33,403 nucleotides of DNA. Origin: Phoronis australis (lineage: Eukaryota > Phoronida > Phoronidae). The translations under genes and the position numbers were made by a program. Every line of letters begins with the position of its first letter. Position 1 is the first letter of the stretch. Where the stretch lies: NCBI GenBank assembly GCA_002633005.1, contig NMRA01000023.1:1657453-1690855 (forward strand), read 5' to 3'. The notes below the pieces were generated by a model, which was not told where the DNA came from, searched no databases, and saw only the letters and a program-made list of their open reading frames with translations. Below are positions 1 through 33,403 of this stretch, piece after piece.

Positions 1-1153
1 CCAGTTGACACCGCCATGTTAGCTCAACTCAAGATTACAGCGACACCTGTTGCAAGGCTTGGAATTTTCCGCGGAAACATGGATTCCCGCTTTTTTCAAA
101 TGTTCTCTCCGCGCATTTTATTATATTTCCGCGTAAAAAAAAAATCGGATTTGAAATAAAATTTCCACGGCAAATTCCTTTTTTACCGCGGCATTGCCGA
201 CGACGTTCACCTCGAAAAGCGGAAGTTGCTCTTTATGTTTCGGAGGAACGTAAATTGTCAACATTGCCAGGGCATCTGGGATAACGTGGTGGGATTTTCA
301 ATGGTGTCTCGTGTGATCGTAAACCGCAGTGACAAATACTACGGCTCTACTGATGGTGGTAGGGTTGTTTTTTTTTTTAGTCCTTCCGATTTTTGTCGGC
401 GAGCGAAAGGTTCACATCAACTATTTCAAGGCTGGTAGCGCGGCGCATGTTTAGGGCCGTAAAAGTTTCCACGTTTTTTGTCATTGGTCATTCCAAGCCC
501 TGCGGTTGTTAATGAATGAAACAGCATCATCGATTCTGAATGGTGTTTGCCCCTACGAGATTCCCGCTAAAGTTTTCCTGACGTAATATGGAGGGACAAG
601 TAACAGCATTTCACCTTTTGCAATTATTTAAATTTGTGACCATTTGACCATTTTTCCACGAAATTGTCTGAAGTAATACTCTTTTCACCAGTTTGGACCT
701 CAAAAACAACCTCCGTTTTTTTCGTGGATTCTTGTTAGGAGATGCGTACCAGGGTTGTCATATGATCGTTTGGGACCGTAATTCGGCCAGGGGATGGACA
801 GTTTGAACTTATGAAAAGCGACGATCTGCAGAAGTTGATAGATTAGTCGAGTTTTTGACCGCCAGGGGACACCCTCCATTCAACATGGCGGTATTACTTC
901 CAAGTACCGGGAAATAGTGCGAGAAGAAAGTTCATGATAAAATACTAAGGGTACAGGGTAGGAAAAATTTCTGTGTATTGTTTGAAAGATAATTTTGCAA
1001 GGAATCGTACGATACCAAAATCATATGTGTAAGTCATTGTCGTCATATTGTAAACAATTGCCCAAAAATCTTCTCAAAAAGCCGGTCCGGAGTAACTCTG
1101 TAAATCAAAGGTCAAAGACGATACAGAATTATCCGATGACTTACGGATGAACG

Positions 1154-1206
1154 GCAGTTGCCGATTTGTCACGGAAAGTTACAAAATCGTGACAATCGGC
1201 AACTGC
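1154..1206. repeat. Inverted repeat with ~19-bp arms (hairpin)
   Basis: The left arm GCAGTTGCCGATTTGTCACG is repeated in inverse orientation at 1188-1206 as CGTGACAATCGGCAACTGC. One base is missing from the second arm. The arms enclose about 14 bases, so an RNA or single strand would form a near-perfect stem-loop. Function unknown; it may be a short foldback repeat or the core of a MITE. Confidence 0.85.
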
Positions 1207-1432
1207 ATCGAAGATATGTGTAAAAGTAGAAAGGATCACTGAAGGAAGTAAGTGCTTTTTTAAATGATAGTGGAATGTATTTTTGACGAGGTGAAAACTC
1301 TTAAATTGGTGGCCGGATTTGACCTACCGCCCGTTTAAAATACACGGAACGAAATTCGTACAGAAAGTGATGGGAAGTATTATAGCCCCTAACCGACCAA
1401 CTGAGGGACTACGTGTTGCCTACACTCATCAT

Positions 1433-1450
1433 AGACAGTGATCACTGTCT
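1433..1450. repeat. Perfect 18-bp palindrome
   Basis: AGACAGTGATCACTGTCT is identical to its own reverse complement, centred on TGATCA. Dyads of this size can bind dimeric transcription factors, but no specific factor is assigned and chance or a repeat origin is possible. Confidence 0.8.
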
Positions 1451-1586
1451 TTAGCTGGCCCAGTAGAGACGGTGGACAGGTGCTCCTATAAGAGCTTCGT
1501 ACGCCGGAAGCTTTTCGGTAAATTATGCCTAAGACAGGTCACTATTAGGTTACAGATTTTCCACTGCAGGTGATCATGAGTTCTAC

Positions 1587-1690
1587 CAGGGCTCAACACT
1601 AACGGTTGCCCGATTGCCCGTGTACATGTAGATTTTGCGTCGGGCAAGTGGAATTTGAAAAGTACTTGCCCGATGGGCAAGTTAAAAAGC
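1587..1690 (+). repeat. GGGCAAGT repeat, copy 1
   Basis: A short interspersed repeat beginning with AGGGCTCAACACTAAC and containing a CGGGCAAGT (1641-1649) and ACTTGCCCG (1664-1672) inverted pair, followed by another GGGCAAGTT. The same start and inverted pair occur in reverse orientation at 2861-2952, which defines it as a repeat family. No terminal target duplication or coding capacity is seen. Confidence 0.75.
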
Positions 1691-2099
1691 TAGCCGCATA
1701 GGCAAGTAGATCCTAAGATTGTCTGTTCGACATTTGCTCCTAAGTAACGAACCCCGACACAAGCCTAAAAACCGTCGAAAAAGCCCCTGTGGCGGTCAAA
1801 GAACCTCCAGTCTTCGAATGAGCACCGAAAGGAAAATAGAACGAGTGTGTTGCAGCGTGCACAGATGACGCTCGCGGTCAAATCCTTTCGATTCTCTGAA
1901 CGTGCCCTGCAGTTTCTGAATAAGTTGTCACGTGATACTACTGATCGTCTGCACTCTGGCAAAACGTCTAAACATGGAAGCCGTCCAGGCCTGAACAGCA
2001 TTGGTTTAGTTGCTAAAAAACGAGTTCAGGAAGAATCAAAGCAGTAACATGAAACGAAAAGAGTGCGGGGATGGGTTCCGTCATGGGAAAATATGTTTT

Positions 2100-2190
2100 C
2101 TGGTCTGCGAGACAGTGAACAAGGGATGACGTTTGATTTTTGCCGGCGTTTTCCCATGTACAGCTGGAAGCACCGCGTTCGCCAGCGGAT
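2100..2190 (+). promoter_or_regulatory. UBA52: Candidate promoter and non-coding exon 1 of the ubiquitin-eL40 gene
   Basis: The coding start lies in an exon preceded by a 3' splice site at 3028, so an untranslated first exon must exist upstream. The best candidate has a pyrimidine-rich CGTTTTCCC start near 2148, reminiscent of the 5' terminal oligopyrimidine tract of ribosomal-protein mRNAs. It runs about 40 bases to a good donor, GTAAGTC, at 2191. No TATA box is visible. Other donors exist further upstream (for example GTAAGTG near 1247), so this is only a guess. Confidence 0.25.
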
Positions 2191-3028
2191 GTAAGTCATA
2201 CAGTTAAGCGCAAAAGCTAAAAAGTGAATGATTGACGACATATTTTCTACACTACACAGCAGTTTAAAAGGCCTGGTATTTATTCAGGGGGAATTCCAAA
2301 GGACATTCTTATGAATTCCCGGCTCCCGGTGGCGACTCCCGAAAGAAGAGGAATACGGTCTTCGGGATTGCCGCTCTGAAGTCTGACTTTTTCGCGGTCT
2401 ATCTATTTTTCAAAAATGTAATTATTTATTGAAAATAAAAGTATACGTGGCATTATCAAATGTTAAAATTTGATTTTAATTTAATACAAGGTACCGATGA
2501 CCAAAACTGTGCAAGATTTTTACGGATTGCAAAAATTGAAATTCAGGTTAGCAACAACTCAAGTTTAATGCATGAGGGCATATAAACTAATGAATACACA
2601 GAAGTGTCTAGAGTTCATGTCCTAGCTCATTTCGGCGCCTGTGAACGTGTGACAATGGTTCAGATACCATAGTTACTCTTCTAATTTGTCTCTCTAGTGT
2701 TTTGACACACCTTATAAATGAATGTTCTATAAAAAGAATCGTTAAAAAAATAGCAACCCATGTATATAGCATGCACAACACAAGAGTAGGCTCAGCACAG
2801 GCAGCCCTATGGTAACACATTACTTAGGTGTGCACATGCGCGGTGCTATTTGGGATTGTACTTGGGGCAAGTGAATTTGTTGTTCGGGCAAGTAAAAATT
2901 TCAACTACTTGCCCGAAGGGCAAGTTGCTTAAAAAGTTAATGTTGAGCCCTGTCTACTCTATATATGCAGTTTAGTTAGTTGTACCAAAATGAACCATAG
3001 GTTTCAATGTGGCATTGTGCTGTTTCAG
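2191..3028 (+). other. UBA52: Probable intron 1 of the ubiquitin-eL40 gene (5' end uncertain)
   Basis: The region has no recognisable coding sequence and holds one GGGCAAGT repeat copy. Its right end, TGCTGTTTCAG at 3018-3028, is a convincing 3' splice site 19 bases before the initiator ATG. The left end depends on the uncertain exon 1. Confidence 0.4.
2861..2952 (-). repeat. GGGCAAGT repeat, copy 2 (reverse orientation)
   Basis: Read on the - strand it begins AGGGCTCAACATTAAC, as copy 1 does at 1587. It carries the same CGGGCAAGT / ACTTGCCCG inverted pair (2885-2893 and 2907-2915). It lies just upstream of the ubiquitin-eL40 start exon, probably in intron 1. Confidence 0.75.
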
Positions 3029-5609
<2,581 letters not shown>

Positions 5610-5642
5610 ATTAATCCATTTTATGTCATTCATTGGCATGTG

Positions 5643-5648
5643 AATAAA
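5643..5648 (+). other. UBA52: Poly(A) signal AATAAA of the ubiquitin-eL40 gene
   Basis: AATAAA lies 34 bases after the stop codon and is followed by a GTTGTTG tract, so cleavage is expected near 5660-5670. The very short 3' UTR is typical of ribosomal-protein genes. Confidence 0.85.
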
Positions 5649-5669
5649 GATGTTGTTGATCTATCATAG

Positions 5670-6264
5670 ATTCGTGGTTTGGATTAGAAATTGTTACGGA
5701 GTGGACCATTACAGCACAGATCAGTAAAAGTTGCAATAGTTGGATCTTACTGGTCCAAGAGATTTTTTTCCTAGCAAGGCGAAATTCTACTTGTATGAAG
5801 TGCTGAGTACACAAACTAGAAGAGCCGTACCGTGTAATAGTCTCGAGTGAAAATCTGACTTGAGCATGTTAGGGTTGCGCTTTTTACTGTATTTCATCAT
5901 TGGGTTTGTTTGTCTAACATAGGCTTAAAGATCTGAAAATCTGATTACGTTTAAAATGGAGAACCCTGGTATTGGGCGTTATCTTGAACGAAGGCTGGGC
6001 ACAGTTGGTGTTAGCAATTGAAGGAACTAACATGTGGTTCCTGTCTCAACATGAACTAACACTTTACACATCCAGCCGAGCATACAGCTCTCTGTGCTGA
6101 CCCTTGGAATGACACTATGGGTTCCACAAGGAATGTCTAGTAAACTTCAGGGCTATCTTTTAATGTACAGTCATGGAGAACAAGAAATGTTAACCCGCTC
6201 CACTTCAAACATAGAATTAGGTTCCAAAAACAAAAAACCAAGAGCAACGCAAAGTGTTGAAAAC
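5670..6264. other. Intergenic DNA, no gene recognised
   Basis: No protein similarity, RNA gene or clear repeat terminus is seen. The only link to other parts of the window is the short block at 5779-5834 that resembles 3463-3516. Confidence 0.5.
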
Positions 6265-6669
6265 TGGGCCCGGTCTCTAATCTTTGTACTCGAAACGAAC
6301 TCGAAAATATTTTTGGCAATTTCTCTGCTCCTTTTGTGCAAACTTAAGATAATTTGTTATCAGACTGTGCTCGAATACATTATAGTTTATGCATAGGAGT
6401 TTCTAGTTCAAGTTTGCCCTTGAAGACCCTTATATTAGTGCTACAAACTCGAGTAAAAACTCGAAATTTCGAGTTCAAACTTGAACTTATTGATTTAATA
6501 TTGGGTTTACAAACTGTGAACTAAGGGCAATAAGTTATCTATGTAAGTTATTGTGTACTCGAGCATAGAATAATAGACACTTATCTTGAGTTCGCTCAAA
6601 AGTAGAGTAGAAAATGCCAAACCTAATTTCGAGTTCCATTTCGAGTAAAAAGATTGGATATCTGGCCCA
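6265..6669. mobile_element. Foldback (long inverted repeat) MITE-like element
   Basis: The left arm starts TGGGCC and continues AATCTTTGTACTCGAAACG. The reverse complement of the right end gives TGGGCC and AATCTTTTTACTCGAAATG. The arms stay alignable for over 100 bases (ACTCGAAA, TTTGGCA, CTTAAGATAA/CTCAAGATAA, TGCTCGA-TACA), leaving a short centre. It has no coding capacity. Target duplications are not clear. Confidence 0.8.
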
Positions 6670-7093
6670 GGCCTGTATCCAGGATTTTGAAAATAGGGTG
6701 TCCAAAATGAGGTTCCGAATATTCCAGGGCGTCCATGATTCCGACGCGTAACCCTCCACCCGCAGCAATCCCCCCAAACACAGATTTTTTTACAAAAAAT
6801 GCATAGACCAAGGTTTTTACATCTAAGTTTACAAAACAGCCTTCTGTAGTGAGCATTTTTACTAAAAAAAAACTGTAGACCAAGACTTTTACAATGCTAG
6901 CAACCAAGTGTGAGCATAGCAACATTGTATATACTTTGTATGTACATTGAGCCACCACTGTGAGTCTTCATAGGCTTCCTAGTAATTACAATGTGTTTGT
7001 CCAAACTTAAAAATGTTCCTATTGATAGTGGGCGTCCAAATGATGCATTGGGCGTCCATATTAGTGCATACGCTGCATAAAGGCCTGGTTTAA
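6670..7093. other. Intergenic DNA between two elements
   Basis: The stretch contains GGGCGTCCA-type words three times (near 6727, 7030 and 7050) and short A or T runs, suggesting a decayed repeat. No gene, tRNA or promoter can be supported. Confidence 0.4.
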
Positions 7094-9096
7094 ATGCGCC
7101 CATGAATCCACTGCAAACGGTGTACTTCTAGGGTTGATTAATTCTATTATAAAAATGGCCACTAGATGGTGCAAAAACGTCAAATCCGTCCTAAAACTGG
7201 AACATGCCATTGCTTCTTTAATTGAAAGCTATTTACCAAATGTCGTAAAAATCTGTCAAGCAACTTCAGAGAAACAAAAGAAACGGAAAAAATGAATTGC
7301 CACTAGGGGGCACAGTGTTCTTTGGATCCGCCTTAAAGTCGTCAGCTGTTGTTATCTTCAAATAAATACACTTACTAAATTTAATAAAGATTGTGCAGTG
7401 GGTTTAGGAGATACAGCTATGGGCGCAAAACTACCAATAGGAGGCGCCACAGTAGTCAAAGTCGTCCTCAACCGTTCTCTTCATACTGAGAACATATACG
7501 CCAATTTTCAAAATCCTTAGAATGGTTTGGTTGATAGAGGGGTGGGTGCCAAAAAACAGATTCAAAAATATCCACTAAGTGGCGCAAAATACCTCATCTG
7601 ACCAATAGCTGCCTATGTTCCAAATTTTATAAAAATCCTTTAAGGACCTTTGAAAGATACAGGGGTAAACGTAAAAAACTAAAATTGCCACTAGGGGTGT
7701 CAGATCCGTCCGAAAGTCATGCCTGTGGTTAACACCATATAAATACAATTGCTAAATTTAGTAAAGATCTTGCAAACGATTTAGGGCTGTTACAGCAAAA
7801 TCTGTATGGGAGGGGGGGAAGGCACTTTTATTTCGTACCCACCATCAATATTTTTCATTTATTTCTCCAACCCATGACCCATAATTTTTTAATTATTTTT
7901 AATAGGTTAAAATATAAAATCCAACACTTGCAAACAAATTGCCTCCAGGAGGACCTGTTAAGAACTTAGATGATTGACAGACAAGAACTAGTTGTCTTGT
8001 CCAATATTGTCAAAAACTAAAGTAGCCTGTGAGCAATACTTTTGGCAGCCACCAGGTGTCTCTGTTCACCATGTGTCTATAATTTCAATGAACATTTTTT
8101 CAATTATAAGGATCTATGAATCTCAAACTGTGTCCACAAACTCTTTTATACTTCTATGTCAAGTGAATATTGGAACTTGTTTATCTTACTCCTCATACTT
8201 TTTATTTAAAAATCATTGATTTTCTTTTTTGTGTTAACACCAGTTTAGTGTTGCATAACTTTTCAATTCAATAGGACTGCAGACAAACAGTTGGCTCAAA
8301 TCAAGTTGCCCATGACTTGATTAATGGCTTAGTGAACATATTGCACTCTGTTCACTGGCAATATGGGCTTTTTTGTATTTGGATAAGTTAGGATATATGC
8401 CAATTGCATTTTTTTGAGTATTGATGGCTGAAGTAACCAAACTTTCAACATTAACAGGTCAAAAAATACCACCCATTTTTAATGCATCACTTCTTACAGG
8501 AACGACCACCCATAATTTGAGTTTTTTTCTGAAGACCACCACCCATGAATTTTTATTTCTACTGCCGTCCCCCCCTCCCTCACAGATTTTACTGGAACAG
8601 CCCTTAGGAGATATAACCATGGGGGCAAAAAAACAAAACTGCCACCAGGAGGCGCCACAGTAGTCGAAGTCCGAAGAACATCGTCAGCCGTCCACTTCAT
8701 AGGAAGAACATACATGTCAATTTTCACAATCATGCTCAGAGGGGTTTGGTTGATGGAGTGGTGGAAAACAACAAACGAGACTCAAAAACAAATTGCCACT
8801 GGGTGGTGCAGACTATGCCGAATCCATCTGGAAACGGGAAGATAGTGTCATCTCACTAATAGATGCCTGTGTCAAATTTTATGAACATACATTGAGGACC
8901 TTCGAATATACAGAAGTAAACGTAAAAAATAAAATTGCCGCTAGGGGGCACACTGGTAGTCAGATCTGTCTGAAAGTTCACTCATGCTGTCCCATCCATG
9001 AAAGGAACACGTGCAAAATTTCATGAACATATGTGAAAGGGTTTTGGAGATAGGGCTGACGGCATAATGTGTCCGCATATAAATTCGTGGGCGCAT
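7094..9096 (+). mobile_element. Tandem-monomer element with ATGCGCCCAYGAAT ends, copy 1 (interrupted)
   Basis: It begins ATGCGCCCATGAAT and ends ATTCGTGGGCGCAT, a 14-bp near-perfect terminal inverted repeat. Inside are diverged monomers of about 135-155 bp, each starting with a CCACTAGGNGGCGC-like core at about 7159, 7300, 7434, 7572, 7688, 8642, 8796 and 8938. Three monomer types follow each other in the order b-c-a. The third c/a junction is split by the 820-bp element at 7784-8603. The copy at 7300 is an exact CCACTAGGGGGCAC. No protein is encoded. A non-autonomous DNA element is the most likely nature; the superfamily is not determined. Confidence 0.8.
7784..8603 (+). mobile_element. TTA-flanked MITE-like element (Harbinger-like), nested
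   Basis: The element starts GGGCTGTTACAGCAAAAT and ends ATTTTACTGGAACAGCCC, inverted repeats of about 22 bp. It is flanked by TTA at 7781-7783 and 8604-8606. The interrupted host reads GATTTAGGAGATA once the element and one TTA are removed, as in other host copies (for example 28570-28580). The 3-bp TTA duplication suggests PIF/Harbinger. No transposase is present. A longer relative fills UBA52 intron 2. Confidence 0.88.
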
Positions 9097-11006
9097 AATA
9101 AATCCAGTAAAATTCCAATAAGTCACCTATCCACAAATAAGATATTTGGTTCTGGGACAAAGTTTTACAGTACAGTTCCAGCTATGTATTCGACCATTCT
9201 GATGTTTTTTATGCCTTATTCAAATTGCATCTCTACTCGTGATAGCCGTGATGTGCTCACAATTTCACTTGAAAAGAAGTCCCCTCATTTGATTTTACCT
9301 GTTCACGCCAACAGATGGGGTAATGGTTTTGTTATCCTCCAACCTGTGAACAGAATGCTGGTCTTTGAACTAAGGTACACGCAGCGTTTGCTACAATTCA
9401 TGTTGCATTTAGTTAATTTATTACCAATCATTGCAATCAGCCATCAAGGTAATATAATTTTGTGCCAGCAAAACTGAACACAATTCAATACTGTAAAACT
9501 CAGAAGTCAGACATTTTTGCTAAATGCTGTCTAAGTTCTGTCGTACGATTGCTATATTAAGTGCATCTATCCTTTCAGATAACTTGGATAAAATTGCTCA
9601 ATCCGGTTGGGTCCCATTTATGTGAGTTTTACTCTACTATTGCATTTTGTAAATGAACAGTAATTTTTGCACAGAAACAAATTACTTATAATTAGCACTC
9701 AATTTATTGTTACCCATGCTGCTGATTGATTCATCAAAATACAAGATACAGTGCATATCAGACACCTCAGTTACTCAAAAGTCAAAGATACAACAATAAC
9801 ATACTATTTAAACCAACATAGATATATTTCAAAGCTGCCACCAAGTGAAACAGATCTTAAACAGTTCAATTGTTCTTAAACAGGTCAAATTGTAAGCATT
9901 CACACTGCAACCAGCAATAAACCTATTGCAAGCTCCGCCCCCTAGCAAAAAGTCGACAAACAAACAATAAGTTTTACCCAACAACGTGTTATTTGTCGGG
10001 TGAAATCGCGGCTTGGAAATGAAGGTGTGTCAAGAATGCTGCTGATTAGTCAGTTAAACCATCACTCCAAATCCTGGCGATAGGTCAATTATCCCACGAA
10101 AGCCATTGGTGAGAACCATTAACCAGTGTTTCAATTAAATTTAATCAGCACTAGTCTTGTAATTGAAACAATCATTTAAAAACTTGAAGATTGTCATTAA
10201 TTTCAAATACAACAATCTTCATTCTGTTTCGTTATACTACACAATGACTTTTTACTTTACAAATACATGAATGGCTCAAATGGAAATCTGTAAAAAACGA
10301 TAAACAGCAAAATAACACAAAGTTCATTCAAATCCAAATATTTTTTCCAGTGTGGGGAGACCGCAATACAGTATTTGTTCGAGTTGCTAAAAATTACATG
10401 AGATTTCTACAGAGCTTTTGTCTACATTCATGCCCCATTCTTCGCATGACTAGAAAGTTCAGATTAGCAGGAACACTGGCATTTTTGCATGAAGTTCATG
10501 TGGTTCTTCCTCCTTAAATAAGCACAGCACAAAACAAAAATATTGGTATATTAGAAAGATACTTAATTAGTAAATTTGGTAAGGAAAATCAAATTAGCAA
10601 ACAAGACGACAAGCCTCTATGTTTTTGATCACACATTGAACGACAGATGTTGCACAGTGTCTTCACTAATCATATGTCATCAACAGTAACAGTGAGTCCA
10701 TGTATGTAAATATTAGACAGCGTGTTATCAAATGACCACACCTTCAGTCAAACAGTAAAGATACGATTAATGTGGGTTTATCATAAATAGTACAGTCCAT
10801 CACATGAGAAATCATGAGAACAATTATATATATATTGATCTGATTGTTAAGAGAAAAATCAACGAATTTTCAAATCCTGGAGAGGGCTTTCCTGAAAACA
10901 GACTCCCATCAATACAAAAAATCCAAACACGAGATATTCAGCCTGACTGTGTTCTTTCAGCTCTTATGTGTTTGTGCGCAGGACTGATAGGAAGAGACGA
11001 CCAACT
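9097..11006. other. Intergenic DNA and probable 3' UTR of CBS
   Basis: This lies between the tandem-monomer element and the CBS stop codon. The open frame at 9067-9477 starts inside the repeat end and resembles nothing. Part of 10200-11006 should be CBS 3' UTR on the - strand, but no AATAAA is close. Candidates are a variant GATAAA (10777-10782 on the + strand as TTTATC) and AATAAA (9703-9708), so the transcript end is unresolved. A CTAGGGGGCGG word on the - strand sits near 9929-9945. Confidence 0.5.

Positions 11007-33403
<22,397 letters not shown>

Larger units (their letters stand above)
1..1586. other. Upstream non-coding region, no gene recognised
   Basis: No open reading frame here resembles a known protein and none has supporting splice structure. 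The first ~500 bases are relatively CpG-rich, with repeated CCGCG/TTCCGCG words (for example around 66-75, 107-113 and 130-135). ATGGCGG-type words occur near 10-20 (- strand) and 884-892 (+ strand), as in YY1-like promoter elements. This could be promoter DNA of a gene to the left, but no transcript is visible. A hairpin and a palindrome inside it are listed separately. Confidence 0.5.

Noticed and set aside
6094-6396. 100-residue + strand reading frame
   Set aside because: It overlaps the arm of the foldback element and shows no protein similarity.
9067-9477. 136-residue + strand reading frame
   Set aside because: Its first residues come from the end of the tandem-monomer element, and the rest resembles no protein family I know.

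Overview
The window is nuclear DNA from an animal. It is AT-rich, has GT-AG introns, and is dense with short non-coding transposon-like repeats. Two conserved metazoan genes were reconstructed exon by exon, and they lie tail to tail. The repeat content (TTA- and TTAA-flanked MITE-like elements, a CCACTAGGNGGCGC-bearing tandem element) fits an aquatic invertebrate better than a vertebrate. I cannot place the species from the sequence.

Left part (1-5665): about 2 kb of upstream DNA with a hairpin, a perfect palindrome and two copies of a GGGCAAGT repeat, followed by the + strand gene for the ubiquitin / 60S ribosomal protein eL40 fusion (UBA52 type). Its 128 codons lie in three coding exons (3048-3150, 4914-5000, 5413-5609). 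A non-coding first exon must lie upstream; only a weak candidate is given. Intron 2 is largely a TTA-flanked element whose homology runs almost to the 3' splice site. The encoded ubiquitin has Thr rather than Ala at position 28.

Middle part (5666-11006): intergenic DNA containing a foldback element and a 2-kb tandem-monomer element (7094-9096), into which an 820-bp TTA-flanked element has inserted.

Right part (11007-32087, - strand): cystathionine beta-synthase (CBS). Thirteen coding exons are visible, encoding about 450 residues from just before the pyridoxal-phosphate lysine to the stop codon. Exon lengths and phases match, as I recall them, human CBS from c.317 onward; only one internal exon (+6 nt) and the last exon differ. 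The first one or two coding exons, with the N-terminus and any heme-binding region, are not in the window. The introns hold several mobile-element families, minisatellites, a 437-base N gap and a single N at a repeat boundary. The last 1.3 kb (32088-33403) is partly CpG-rich with no recognised coding exon.

The two genes are housekeeping genes with no functional link: one supplies ubiquitin and a ribosomal protein, the other performs the first step of transsulfuration. No undescribed multi-gene system was found. The most interesting signal is the tandem-monomer element, in which nearly every ~140-bp monomer starts with a CTCF-like core motif in the same orientation, arranged in a three-monomer higher-order pattern.
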